From IMG/VR virus record IMGVR_UViG_3300037245_003411, positions 1 through 47,157 of that record: a stretch of 47,157 nucleotides of DNA, one strand, 5' to 3'. Below are positions 32,029 to 40,810 of this stretch, piece by piece. The position numbers were made by a program, and so were the translations under genes. Every line of letters starts with the position of its first letter. The stretch's first letter is position 1. A model generated the notes under the pieces. It did not search any database. It saw nothing but the letters and a program-made list of their open reading frames with translations, and was not told where the DNA came from. This DNA is from a virus.

Positions 32029-32896
32029 TAGTGGCCTCCTTTTTATTTACTATACTTGAAAGAGCATCAGTAAAGGAAAAATCTTTATTTTCGTCTTTCA
32101 TTCTGTTAATTTCTACTTCTTCAGCATCTCTTCTGCTGATTCTATCGATTTCTATTTTACAATTTGGATCATGACCGACAGAACGTCCACAATGGGTACA
32201 TGTTTTTGCCGGTCGAACTTTACTTAATGCCAATTTGCTGAGCATTCCATGAAATACAGAGAATGAATACCCAGCTTTATTCTTATGCCTGGTGAAATCT
32301 GCAATAGCATTATCTTTGTCAGAAAAGAAAATTTCAATATATTTTTTGAGAGTTTCAAATCCATGGGTTGTAAGATCTAAGATCAATAATTTTGCTTCTT
32401 TACCTGACCATGGCAGCTTTGCTGCAAAACCGGATATCTCTTTTGTTTTCGCTTCATAGCGAGTTTTGAAAAGCTCTCGGATGTCGGATTTTTGCTGCTT
32501 TACAATAAGATTATTAGAATTAATATCTTTAGTATTAATATTTAAACTATTAGTATTATTATATATATTTAGTAGTTGTTGATTTCCAGTAGGTGATACC
32601 TGTTTTTGCACACTTTCATAAAAAGTAATGTCCCATCCTCCGGTGGATTGATCAGTGTTTTTTACTCGTTTTTTAAATAGATATCCGAAAGTTTCAAGCT
32701 CTGTTAATGCTGTATTTATTGCATCACGGCCTTCAGAAAATTGAGAATATAAATGGTTTAAATGGAGTTCCCAATCATCCGGAAGAGTCATAATGTAACC
32801 AAATATTCCTTTTGCCCTGGCTGAAATCTTTGTATTTTGGAATATTTCGTTACACATAACTGTGAAGTTTTTTGTTTTATTGATTTTAACTATCAA
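32021..32896 (-). CDS. Replication initiator-like (helix-turn-helix) protein
   Basis: 291 aa. Residues about 10-80 (KISARAKGIFGYIMTLPDDWELHLNHLYSQFSEGRDAINTALTELETFGYL) match the winged-helix start of phage replisome organisers/initiators. A C-terminal CTHCGRSVGHDPNC could bind zinc. TTG start placed directly after the previous stop (TAATTG). Beside SSB, as is usual for such initiators. Probably recruits host replisome to the origin. Confidence 0.72.
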   Translation of the reverse strand: MIVKINKTKNFTVMCNEIFQNTKISARAKGIFGYIMTLPDDWELHLNHLYSQFSEGRDAINTALTELETFGYLFKKRVKNTDQSTGGWDITFYESVQKQVSPTGNQQLLNIYNNTNSLNINTKDINSNNLIVKQQKSDIRELFKTRYEAKTKEISGFAAKLPWSGKEAKLLILDLTTHGFETLKKYIEIFFSDKDNAIADFTRHKNKAGYSFSVFHGMLSKLALSKVRPAKTCTHCGRSVGHDPNCKIEIDRISRRDAEEVEINRMKDENKDFSFTDALSSIVNKKEATNG

Positions 32897-33124
32897 TTAT
32901 TCACCATCCTTTAAGGCTTCTTTAATAATGGCATCCATGTTTTGTCGAGCAATACCCCAAGGTACATCTCTCCGTGTTTTATCAAGTTGTTTTTCAAGAT
33001 CTTCCAAAGTATCCCTTAACTTCTTTATTTCTATTTCGTGATCTTTAGATCTTACCCATTCGCCTGTTTCACAGGCTATTCCAAACTTTATTTTGTCTTG
33101 TAACTCAAATCTTTCAATTGACAT
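32897..33124 (-). CDS. Coiled-coil hypothetical protein, 75 aa
   Basis: Helical throughout with heptad spacing (IEIKKLRDTLEDLEKQLDKTRRD). The C-terminal ALKDGE is the same as in the next gene upstream, and a 20-bp exact repeat (32899-32918 and 33127-33146) covers both gene ends. This suggests a small duplication. Function unknown. Confidence 0.55.
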   Translation of the reverse strand: MSIERFELQDKIKFGIACETGEWVRSKDHEIEIKKLRDTLEDLEKQLDKTRRDVPWGIARQNMDAIIKEALKDGE

Positions 33125-33146
33125 CTATTCACCATCCTTTAAGGCT
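32899..33146. repeat. Pair of 20-bp exact direct repeats
   Basis: The same 20 bases occur at 32899-32918 and 33127-33146, at the 3' ends of two adjacent coiled-coil genes, each coding for a Lys-Asp-Gly-Glu end. They are probably the trace of a local duplication and could mediate deletion of the 75-aa gene. Confidence 0.8.
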
Positions 33147-33568
33147 ATTAAATACCCGATATCTATATCTCCAGTTATTGATTCTGCTATACCTCTTTGA
33201 TTTACAGACACATTTTTTATTACAAGATCCAAAGCAGCCCTTAACTTCTTAATCTCATTTTGTTTATTTAGATTTTCTTGCCCTAAGTTATCATTATATC
33301 CAGCATATTCAATTGAGGATTCGTGAAGCTTTTCTATCTTGGCATCTCTGGATTCCATAAGTTCAGCCTGATTGTTGTTTATTTCTACAAGGTTTTTACA
33401 ATCCTGGTTTAGCTTCTTTATTTCTTCATCACGGGATTTCCAGCATGTTTGCCATGCTGCCCACATTCCTTGAACCTCGTTAGATTCATATAGCTTACTT
33501 TTAGTTTTGGTTTTAGTTAAATTAAAACCCCGATAAAACTTCTCAAACTCTTCTCTTCCTTTATCCAT
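33125..33568 (-). CDS. Coiled-coil hypothetical protein, 147 aa
   Basis: Begins MDKGREEFEKFYRGFNLTKTK, followed by long helical Glu/Asn/Leu-rich coiled-coil (KLNQDCKNLVEINNNQAEL). The N-terminal half EEFEKFYRGFN... WAAWQTCWKSRDEEI resembles short proteins found in many phages before EaxxA-type genes. GGAGGAATAAG before the ATG is strong. Shares its end with the 75-aa gene. Confidence 0.6.
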   Translation of the reverse strand: MDKGREEFEKFYRGFNLTKTKTKSKLYESNEVQGMWAAWQTCWKSRDEEIKKLNQDCKNLVEINNNQAELMESRDAKIEKLHESSIEYAGYNDNLGQENLNKQNEIKKLRAALDLVIKNVSVNQRGIAESITGDIDIGYLIALKDGE

Positions 33569-33569
33569 C

Positions 33570-34055
33570 TTATTCCTCCGGCCTATAATCTGTTGGTGGT
33601 GATGGCTGTGCTGTTTGTACTATGACTATTTCATATGTTATCATAGCTTTTGCTTCATGATATTTAGAATAATCCCACTTTTTACATTCATCTAATCGCC
33701 AAACCAAAGCATTACCCGGATACGGCTTACCCATGATTTTTTCATATTGCTCTGGAGTGTAGTAGATTTGGATTACTTTTTCTCCTTTACATGTAAGGCA
33801 TGTAATTTTATAAGAACCTCCAACCTGTGTCTTAGGATAAAAGTATCCTTTACCCCCACACTCAGGACAGACTTTTTCAGTAGGGAGAAGATCAGTTGCT
33901 TTTTTTCCACCTTGGTACGATATAAAAAACATAAATACTTCACTATCCTCGAATCTACCATCTTTATCTAAATCATAATTAGTTTCACACATAGATGTCC
34001 AAACACGCCTTTCTACTCTCATCCACTCTTTAAACTCTTCCTGTATTTTATCCAT
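33570..34055 (-). CDS. Protein with DnaJ-type zinc motif, 161 aa
   Basis: CPECGGKG and CLTCKGEK (about residues 63-90) are CxxCxGxG-like modules typical of DnaJ-type zinc domains. The N-terminal part is helical (EEFKEWMRVERRVW). The ATG at 34055 is chosen for AAGGAAA upstream, overlapping the previous stop (ATGGATAA); a form starting 18 bases earlier is possible. Function unknown. Confidence 0.62.
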   Translation of the reverse strand: MDKIQEEFKEWMRVERRVWTSMCETNYDLDKDGRFEDSEVFMFFISYQGGKKATDLLPTEKVCPECGGKGYFYPKTQVGGSYKITCLTCKGEKVIQIYYTPEQYEKIMGKPYPGNALVWRLDECKKWDYSKYHEAKAMITYEIVIVQTAQPSPPTDYRPEE

Positions 34056-34209
34056 TATTATTTCCTTGTTCATCCTTTACTGCTTTTTCATAATCGCGGC
34101 CTAATTGAAAAGCATCCCATATTTTACGATTATGAATGAATGACATTTTGTGAATTGAAAGATGTGCTATTTTAAGTAAAATAATTTCAGATTTTCTTAA
34201 TTCTTTCAT
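34048..34209 (-). CDS. Hypothetical protein, 53 aa
   Basis: Begins MKELRKSEIILLKIAHLSIH; helical and basic with an acidic/Asn-rich end (DEQGNNNG). GAGGTTAAA before the ATG. Its last codons overlap the start of the DnaJ-zinc gene as ATGGATAA, the same arrangement as at 46331-46338. Unknown function. Confidence 0.6.
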   Translation of the reverse strand: MKELRKSEIILLKIAHLSIHKMSFIHNRKIWDAFQLGRDYEKAVKDEQGNNNG

Positions 34210-34219
34210 CAATTTAACC

Positions 34220-35764
34220 TCAAAATGAGAGTTTATGTGATTTGATCATATCGATCATAACGGATGCCTGAGCCTTCATTATGTGAGAGTCGTATTGGTA
34301 TCCAATTTTTGTTAAAAGGTATTTCTGGCCCCGTGTAGCCTTACCTATCATGGGAATATAGCCGTTCTTGCTGTAGATATCTATAAGATGGGAAGCTTGC
34401 GCCTTGTCCAGGTTGGACCAGTAAACTCCATATCTGTTTAAAATATCAATTTGTTTAGGTGTTATTGTACCCGAAAGTTTTCTGCCTTCGTATGTAATGT
34501 CGAATTCTCCGGAGATATCTTCTCCCATCAGTTCAGCTGCAGAGAAAGGATCGAATTGTTCGAATCCATATTCCTTTGTCATTAACCTGTTTGTCAGGTT
34601 TTCCGGTTTTTCCCATTCAATTCGTGCAGCTTCCAATGTGGCGAAGAGATCTACCTCTTGCCCTCCCAGAATGGTTGTCTTTTCTCTGAGTTTTTCGGGA
34701 TAGTTTTTAGTTGCGAACAATTCATATGGTTGCACAAGATTAAGTCGTGTCGAGTTATAGGTGAACTCGACAAAAACCAACCGTGTTTTTCCAGGGGCCA
34801 ATCGCGTGCCACGACCGACAAGCTGACAGTACAGTGGCCTGGATGCAGTAGGCCGTATATTAACGATTGCTTCCACTGTAGGTTCATCAAAACCTTCAAG
34901 AAGAATATTACAACTGACCAAATGTGAAATTTGCCCGGTTTTAAATTTGTAGAGAATATTGCCCCTCTCTTTTTTTCTATCTCCAGATAAGTAATCAGCA
35001 TCTAATCCTATCCTTTGCAGCTGCTCTGCCATGACTGCAGATGATTTTACATCCGGCATAAAGATCATGGTTTTCTTATCAGCTGTCACTTTTTTTATAC
35101 TATTTCCCAAAGGGATAATATATTTCAACATTACTTCACCGAGCTGTTTATCGGTGTAATCTTTTCCGGATACCCTGAGCTGAGTGAGATCTATATCCAG
35201 ATCAGTAACTCGGTACCCAATTATTTTTGCAAGAAATCCTTCTTTGATAGCTTTATGAAGAGGATATTCATATGCAATCACATTAAAGACAGTACCGAGT
35301 TCTTTTTCATCAGCACGATCTCCAGTGGCTGTAGCTCCTACCAGACTGTATCCTGTGAAATAATTAAGTATATTCTGATAAGTTTTTGCTACGGCATGAT
35401 GAGCTTCATCCACAATAATCAACTGGAAGTGATCTTTCGGCCATCGTTCCAGTCTACTATTCTGCATGGTCTGTACGGATCCGACTACAATTGATGCTTC
35501 GCGGCTTGCTCTATGTTCTGCTTTTTCTTTGTCTGGATAAATCCCAAGTATTTCAAAGGCTTTTGCTATAGCCTGGTCAACAAGTTCCTCTGTGTGTGCA
35601 AGGATTAACACTTTCATTCCAAAATTTGTGCAACGGCCTGCAGTTGTTACGAAGACCACCGTTTTTCCAGTACCGGTGGCCATAAGTAACAGTGGGTTAT
35701 TACCAGAAACAATTTCTGAAACAACCGCTTCGTCAGCTTCTTCCTGGTAATACCTTAATTTCAA
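34220..35764 (-). CDS. SF2 DEAH-box helicase
   Basis: 514 aa. Walker A ATGTGKT is at residues 29-35, DEAH at 119-122, motif III GATATGDR at 143-150 and motif VI QLVGRGTR at 314-321. This is a full UvsW/T5 D10-type superfamily-2 helicase. Such phage helicases drive branch migration and replication restart. The C-terminal third (after about 380) is less conserved. Overlaps the DUF3102 gene by four bases. Confidence 0.9.
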   Translation of the reverse strand: MKLRYYQEEADEAVVSEIVSGNNPLLLMATGTGKTVVFVTTAGRCTNFGMKVLILAHTEELVDQAIAKAFEILGIYPDKEKAEHRASREASIVVGSVQTMQNSRLERWPKDHFQLIIVDEAHHAVAKTYQNILNYFTGYSLVGATATGDRADEKELGTVFNVIAYEYPLHKAIKEGFLAKIIGYRVTDLDIDLTQLRVSGKDYTDKQLGEVMLKYIIPLGNSIKKVTADKKTMIFMPDVKSSAVMAEQLQRIGLDADYLSGDRKKERGNILYKFKTGQISHLVSCNILLEGFDEPTVEAIVNIRPTASRPLYCQLVGRGTRLAPGKTRLVFVEFTYNSTRLNLVQPYELFATKNYPEKLREKTTILGGQEVDLFATLEAARIEWEKPENLTNRLMTKEYGFEQFDPFSAAELMGEDISGEFDITYEGRKLSGTITPKQIDILNRYGVYWSNLDKAQASHLIDIYSKNGYIPMIGKATRGQKYLLTKIGYQYDSHIMKAQASVMIDMIKSHKLSF

Positions 35765-36408
35765 AACTTACTCTCCTTATAATTTCCAATCAATCCACCA
35801 ACACAGATATTACACCCCTTTCCACTGCAAAGAGGGCAATCTTCCATATCGTTAGGATCCCATGAGCGAAGAACATCTACCATGTCTTTAATATTTCCAA
35901 ACATATGACCAAGTGATTCCGGAGTAGTAGAATTTCTTAAGCCTATAAGTCTTCTCCAAACAGATTCCATTTGGTTAATCAATGGTTCAAGATGATCCCA
36001 ATAATCATAAGCTGATATTTGACCATGAGCTTCTGTATCTGTAGGAGTCACATCTACCATTCCATTTTCATCAGTATTTTCGTGAACTGGGTTTTTGTGG
36101 ATGTGAACATCCTGATCTTCCTCTTTTACAGGAGATATCAATAAGTATGCTTCGCTTAAACCATTTGCTCCAAGCTTTTCGAACTGGTCCTTGTTTGAAT
36201 ACACAGACATGTATTTCTGTGCAGTACGGATAGAGAATGGTAAATTCTCCTGCAGCCAGGGCGTAAACTCTCCATGATCAAAGTTTTCTTTTTGCTCAGT
36301 AAGCATTTCACCTACTTCTATAGCAAGATGTAGAGTACCAAGTTGTCTGCTTTGAAATTCGAGATGTTTTTTTATAATTCTTTCTGTGAGATTTTTAACT
36401 ATTTCCAT
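35761..36408 (-). CDS. DUF3102-family protein, 215 aa
   Basis: AIEVGEMLTEQKENFDHGEFTPWLQENLPFSIRTAQKYMSVY (about residues 26-67) is the classic DUF3102 signature, a helical domain found in phages and mobile elements, possibly DNA-binding. The C-terminus has CPLCSGKGCNICVGG, a likely zinc site. The start overlaps the CAP gene; the ATG at 36408 is preferred (GGAG upstream) over a TTG at 36420. Confidence 0.8.
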   Translation of the reverse strand: MEIVKNLTERIIKKHLEFQSRQLGTLHLAIEVGEMLTEQKENFDHGEFTPWLQENLPFSIRTAQKYMSVYSNKDQFEKLGANGLSEAYLLISPVKEEDQDVHIHKNPVHENTDENGMVDVTPTDTEAHGQISAYDYWDHLEPLINQMESVWRRLIGLRNSTTPESLGHMFGNIKDMVDVLRSWDPNDMEDCPLCSGKGCNICVGGLIGNYKESKF

Positions 36409-36865
36409 CATCATCTCCAATCATTACATAAGCGGTAAAAAATATATTACCGTTTTTTTTACTATAGCCGGCTCCTATGAACCGGCCTGAGGGATTAAGT
36501 AGAGCTTCTTTATGGGGCTCTGACATCATAAATAAAAGAAATATTTGGTAAGGTAGATAATCAGATGGGCCTGAAGCGAGGACTTCAAGAAGTGTTGAAG
36601 TTGGAATGTCATAATTTGTACATAAAGAATTAAATTCAAATTCTGTCAGTATAAAATGATCAATATTCCCATTCTTTGCCAGGATTTCTGAGTATGTAGT
36701 AGCTACTTTTTCAATATTTACATTTCTTTCCAAGGGTATAAGATCCATGCTTTCCCTTATAGTATTTACATGGAAATAAAAATCCGATGTATATTCATCG
36801 GCTTGTGCTTCATAACAAGAAAAAAAGAGAAGCACAAAAATAAAAATTAGTAAAACTTTTTTCAA
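36395..36865 (-). CDS. CAP-domain lipoprotein
   Basis: 156 aa from the TTG start at 36865. MKKVLLIFIFVLLFFSC is a lipoprotein signal (Cys 17). The mature part has CAP/SCP features: LNxIR-type start (VNTIRESMDLIPLERNVNIEKVATTYSEIL), LLEVLASGP, SEPHKEALLNPSGRFIGAGYSKK and a closing FFTAYVM strand. CAP proteins are extracellular or periplasmic. GGGAGG lies five bases before the TTG, which overlaps the previous stop (TTGA). An early-expressed lipoprotein suggests action at the host envelope. Confidence 0.75.
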   Translation of the reverse strand: MKKVLLIFIFVLLFFSCYEAQADEYTSDFYFHVNTIRESMDLIPLERNVNIEKVATTYSEILAKNGNIDHFILTEFEFNSLCTNYDIPTSTLLEVLASGPSDYLPYQIFLLFMMSEPHKEALLNPSGRFIGAGYSKKNGNIFFTAYVMIGDDDGNS

Positions 36866-37794
36866 CTTATCCTCCCGCATAATTCGCTGACCGGGCAATA
36901 CTTTTCACATTTAGTATCTTTTCCGGTATCTTTGTTGTGCCATCTCTCCTTTTCTGAACATTTTGGAGGGCATAATTTCTGCAATGCATCCCATCGTTCA
37001 TCTTGAGAGAGTTTTTCTGTTAATCTGAAATCGATAATATTTTGAGCAGTGGTGCTTTTTTCATCAATGTAATCATCAATGATTTTATCATCGAGTATTT
37101 TTACTTCCTCAAAATATGTATTTTTGTTAAGTCCTTGCTCCTTTGTGGCTGCTAATCCACCATCTCTCAATACAAAGAAGATCATTAACCTGGAAACTGT
37201 TATTCCAAGATTCTCCTCAATGGCTTTTTTGTATATATTAAGCTGAAATTCATATTGAGATTTATCTGCAGATGCAGGATCCAGTATCCATTCGCCTTTC
37301 ATTTTTTTCTGGCCTTTCCTGGCTCCAGATTTGAAAAACTTTTGTACTCCAAACTCATCAATATCCGGAATATACTTTTTTTGCCATCCTTGAAATTTCC
37401 TGACAGCAAAAGCTCCCTGATTTTTGTAATCAGTAAGCCAGTAGTCTTTATTGAATTGCTGATCCAGCAAATCCAATTTACCCTTTATATTTCTATAAAT
37501 GAGTTCTTTTTCATGGAAAGGATTGTCCGGATCTTCCATGACATTATGCTTAAATGTCCCTGCAACCGCAAAGGCACTCGCGTCCGGATCAACACAGTAA
37601 AATGTGGTGTATTTTAAATAGGTCTCCCTTTTCCCATTATAAAGATCTGTGACATGGAGATATCCATCCCACTCTCTTTCCACACCGATGGCTTTAAGAT
37701 ATGGCAATGGAAAGCCTTCCATTTGTATTTTGCCGGAAAGGACATCAGCGATCTCGTACTTTTTGTCACCTTCAATGAACCATTTAGCTGGCAT
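36862..37794 (-). CDS. Cas4/RecB-like PD-(D/E)XK nuclease
   Basis: 310 aa. FKHNVMED (about residue 83), GKLDLLDQQFNKDYWLTDYKNQ (D and K near 107-125, the D-ExK site) and QLNIYKKAIEE (about 185) match the RecB/Cas4-type nuclease fold. Cysteines near the C-terminus (CPPKCSEK...CEKYCPVSELC) could hold a Fe-S cluster as in Cas4/AddB-type enzymes. In this operon it would supply ends for the Erf annealing protein. Confidence 0.78.
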   Translation of the reverse strand: MPAKWFIEGDKKYEIADVLSGKIQMEGFPLPYLKAIGVEREWDGYLHVTDLYNGKRETYLKYTTFYCVDPDASAFAVAGTFKHNVMEDPDNPFHEKELIYRNIKGKLDLLDQQFNKDYWLTDYKNQGAFAVRKFQGWQKKYIPDIDEFGVQKFFKSGARKGQKKMKGEWILDPASADKSQYEFQLNIYKKAIEENLGITVSRLMIFFVLRDGGLAATKEQGLNKNTYFEEVKILDDKIIDDYIDEKSTTAQNIIDFRLTEKLSQDERWDALQKLCPPKCSEKERWHNKDTGKDTKCEKYCPVSELCGRIS

Positions 37795-38671
37795 TTTCTT
37801 CTCCTTTGCCCCGCATAAGCCGGGCTCGTTTAATTTTACCTTTTATATGGGGATAACTGCGTTCAATTATCTCCCATCCTTCATTATGTTGAAGATTATG
37901 GTGCGATCTGTGAGCTGCGATCCAATTCCAGGGCATCTCATAAATCGTTCCATCAGCTCCGGCAGATATAATGTGCATTCTTTCGATTGGATCTGTATCG
38001 ACTCCTGAGAGAGCACATAACTCGCAAACAGGATGGTTTTCTTTATACCTGTCCCAAGACATTGTTGCTTCAAGCTCTTGCAGCGGATCCTTCTCTTGTT
38101 CATATCTCCACCTATACCAGCCTTCCCAAAGTTTTTTCATATCATGGCCGATTGATTTTAGAATTTCATCAGGTATATCAGAAGAAGCCAGTTCGTTTAA
38201 AGCTCCTTCAACAATTTTTGCCATTTCGGTGGTTGTCATAGAAGGATCACTGGTTCTTTTTGGTAAAGAAATGCCGGTTAATGGATTTGTCACCCAGATA
38301 GAATGTTTTTCAAGGAATCCTTCATGGATCCAATACATATCATCTTTTGTCGGTTCATAACCATTTGTAGCAATAAAGAAGAATCTTTCGATTCCTCGAA
38401 GTGTAGAGTTTTGATTATTTGTTCTCCGGAAGGAGACTGTGGAGATTCTAAGTAAAGGATTTTCTGTAAATTGGAATGCGAGCTCTGAACCATTGGCGCT
38501 TAAAATTGATGCCTTAACATTAAGAGACAAATCAAGTAGTACATCCTTTTCTGCTTTTAAAGAATGTACTACAAGTTCTCTTATGAATTCTTTCTGATCT
38601 GTAGGGACTTTAACTGTTAAGCCGATACCTTCAATTGTGTCTTTCAGTTCGACTGTAGCTCTACCGTTCAT
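37784..38671 (-). CDS. HNH-type protein, 295 aa
   Basis: The C-terminal third holds CELCALSG...MHIISAG...NWIAAHRSHHNLQHNEGWE, a Cys-pair/HNH-like arrangement of phage nucleases acting on branched or single-stranded DNA. The N-terminal two-thirds (MNGRATVELKDTIEGIGL...) is of unknown type, alpha/beta. The start overlaps the YopX gene. A recombination nuclease is likely. Confidence 0.6.
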   Translation of the reverse strand: MNGRATVELKDTIEGIGLTVKVPTDQKEFIRELVVHSLKAEKDVLLDLSLNVKASILSANGSELAFQFTENPLLRISTVSFRRTNNQNSTLRGIERFFFIATNGYEPTKDDMYWIHEGFLEKHSIWVTNPLTGISLPKRTSDPSMTTTEMAKIVEGALNELASSDIPDEILKSIGHDMKKLWEGWYRWRYEQEKDPLQELEATMSWDRYKENHPVCELCALSGVDTDPIERMHIISAGADGTIYEMPWNWIAAHRSHHNLQHNEGWEIIERSYPHIKGKIKRARLMRGKGEENAS

Positions 38672-39038
38672 GTGTGGTCCCGATTATTTTATAATTAAAA
38701 GCACTATGAGCATGTATTTCTATGTATTTTGGTAATGAGGATTTCCCTTTAACACGTTTAAGCATTATGCAACCTTTATGCATTACAACTTCTCTCAATA
38801 CCTCCCTGTCTGTTTTATAGTTATTGCTTACAAGATCACCAAAGAATACATCTTTCCCCTGCATTTTATAACCGGTGTATTGTTCTTCGTTTTCATAAGG
38901 ATAATCTGTAGAAATAGCAAGATGTTTTGAATCTTTTTCTAATTGCCTTTCACAACCTTCATCATATAAATCTTTTAAACTAAAATAAAAAAATCTTTTA
39001 TATTGTGTATCCCATGCTCTAAACTTAGTTTCTCTCAT
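38661..39038 (-). CDS. YopX-family protein
   Basis: 125 aa. RETKFRAWDTQYKRFFYFS at the start and EEQYTGYKMQGKDVFFGDLV in the middle are the YopX domain, common in phages, of unknown function and resembling an SH3-like barrel. The palindrome copy 5 lies directly before its GGAGATATT ribosome-binding site. Confidence 0.85.
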   Translation of the reverse strand: MRETKFRAWDTQYKRFFYFSLKDLYDEGCERQLEKDSKHLAISTDYPYENEEQYTGYKMQGKDVFFGDLVSNNYKTDREVLREVVMHKGCIMLKRVKGKSSLPKYIEIHAHSAFNYKIIGTTHER

Positions 39039-39048
39039 AATATCTCCA

Positions 39049-39072
39049 AAAAACGAACCTATGTGCGTTTTT
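39049..39072. repeat. 24-bp dispersed palindrome, copy 5
   Basis: Same sequence as copies 1 and 7 (core CACATAGGTT in leftward sense), with one extra A in the tract. It overlaps the last bases of the 378-aa gene and is followed closely by the YopX gene. Confidence 0.9.
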
Positions 39073-40207
39073 ACCTGATTATCATTGCAGCACCGCGAAG
39101 AGTGTTGATTGCCTGAAGCATAGCATTACGACCAATTTCGCATTCAACTTCTTTCATATATTTTGCTAAAGAAGCAGCACAGCCGGTTAATATCTCTTTA
39201 TCAGTTTTCTTGGACTCAGTAGAAAGATGTGTGCCAGTAGGACAAAATTGAGGTCCTGCAGGAGAATCCATTTCTCGATCATATTCAGTATTATAAATAA
39301 CCTCTTCTTTTTCCGGGGTATCAAATCCAAGCATTTCCCCAAGAGAAGCGTCTTTGTCGGTGGCCAGGGTATCCTTTTTACTGATAGGTATACCTTTCGT
39401 AAAACCGAAAAGAACATCTTTCTTAAAAGTGTTTGTTTCAGATGACTCAGTATTTTCTACAAGAGATTTATTTTGTTCTCTAAGATCATCATTTTCTTTA
39501 ATAAGAGCAGTCTGCTTATCATTAAATTCTTGGTGATATTTTTTCATAAGTGTAAACAACGTTTGAAACTCTTCTTCGGTTGTTTCCTGGAATAAATCAA
39601 GAAGTGGATGAAATTGAGAATAAGGAAGAAGCAATTCTTTACGTTCATCAAAGATTAACTGCTGTGCATCTTTCTTTTTCTGTGCATCCGAGTTTTTGAT
39701 AATATCTGCTTTTATCTTTTCATCAGCTGCTACTATACCAGTAAGATGGATTTTCCATGCTTCTTCCGGCATATTACCAAGGTCAACAAAAGAACTATCA
39801 ACATTGTAAGGTTCAAGGAGAGCAAGCCTTTTCTTTTTAAGTTTATCTATTTTTGCCTGAGCTATTCTTTCAAAATGTTCCTCAACTTCCTTAAGAGCTT
39901 TTTCTTTTTTTGTAGTTTCCTCTTTCAGGTTGTTGTAAAGAGTCTGTATAACCTTTCCTGCAGCATTATATTGAGCTTTTTCCTTTGTTTTCCAATTCTC
40001 TCCATCAATACGAACCTTCTGTATTCGTAGTCGAAGAGACCTGGCTTCCCCGGATACTTCCGTGGATATCTCTTTTTCAAGAACAGCTGTATATTCATCA
40101 TTCATCAAGGCAAGGCCAGCTTCCATATCCCTATAGGCTTTTCGAACTGCCTTTGCTTTCGCATCGTCGAGAGGAGTGAGTATTACGGTTAAGGCTTTAT
40201 CATCCAT
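39071..40207 (-). CDS. Coiled-coil recombination-region protein, 378 aa
   Basis: Residues about 20-130 and 190-260 are highly charged coiled-coil (EKAQYNAAGKVIQTLYNNLKEETTKKEK). Such proteins accompany Erf in many phages (DUF1351-type), but I do not see a catalytic site. The start ATG has AGGAG upstream. May assist DNA annealing or chaperone Erf. Confidence 0.6.
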   Translation of the reverse strand: MDDKALTVILTPLDDAKAKAVRKAYRDMEAGLALMNDEYTAVLEKEISTEVSGEARSLRLRIQKVRIDGENWKTKEKAQYNAAGKVIQTLYNNLKEETTKKEKALKEVEEHFERIAQAKIDKLKKKRLALLEPYNVDSSFVDLGNMPEEAWKIHLTGIVAADEKIKADIIKNSDAQKKKDAQQLIFDERKELLLPYSQFHPLLDLFQETTEEEFQTLFTLMKKYHQEFNDKQTALIKENDDLREQNKSLVENTESSETNTFKKDVLFGFTKGIPISKKDTLATDKDASLGEMLGFDTPEKEEVIYNTEYDREMDSPAGPQFCPTGTHLSTESKKTDKEILTGCAASLAKYMKEVECEIGRNAMLQAINTLRGAAMIIR

Positions 40208-40799
40208 TCTGGGCTCCTGTTTTCATTTCATTAAGTTGTTTTTCGGCATCCTTGAGTATAGCCGGATCATTTTTATTATCTTCCAGGTATTTAATCATGC
40301 CATTACCAATCTCAATGGTGACTTTCTTGCCATCTATTAAAGACCTAACTTCCTCTACAAGCTTTATTGCAAATGCTTCGTTTTTGGAAGCTTCTTCTTC
40401 ATGTATATTATCACCAATTTGATCCGGGTCATCTCCGGACATCATCATTGTAATTTTCATGAGTAGATACTTCAGTGTGTAAGTGAAGGCAGATCCAGCG
40501 CCTTTGTCTCCCGTAGAAGATCCCTGTCCAACAGAACTGACTTCTATTTCGTGCTTATCCTCAAGATCAATAATTGTGAATACCATTCCAAGAGTAGTCA
40601 CGCTTCCCATTCTGGAAAGATGTTCAATTCTTTTTGGTACAATTACCAGCATCTTTTCAATAAATGCAGGGCGAAGAATCTCAAGGACCTTTCTTTCAGT
40701 AAGAACTGTATAAGATCCCTTAGTTCCCATTTCAATTTTTCCATCTTTCTGAATGAGTTTGTTCTCTTTCATAATCTCGTGAATTTTCTGATATACCAT
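40200..40799 (-). CDS. erf: Erf-family single-strand annealing protein
   Basis: 199 aa. SSVGQGSSTGDKGAGSAFTYTLKYLLMKITMMMSGDDPDQ (about residues 88-127) is the ERF superfamily signature; the N-terminal KGSYTVLTERKVLEILRPA fits too. It anneals complementary single strands during circularisation and concatemer formation. It is flanked by the coiled-coil protein and shares the operon with nuclease and SSB. Confidence 0.9.
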   Translation of the reverse strand: MVYQKIHEIMKENKLIQKDGKIEMGTKGSYTVLTERKVLEILRPAFIEKMLVIVPKRIEHLSRMGSVTTLGMVFTIIDLEDKHEIEVSSVGQGSSTGDKGAGSAFTYTLKYLLMKITMMMSGDDPDQIGDNIHEEEASKNEAFAIKLVEEVRSLIDGKKVTIEIGNGMIKYLEDNKNDPAILKDAEKQLNEMKTGAQNG

Positions 40800-40810
40800 G
40801 CTAATCTCCT

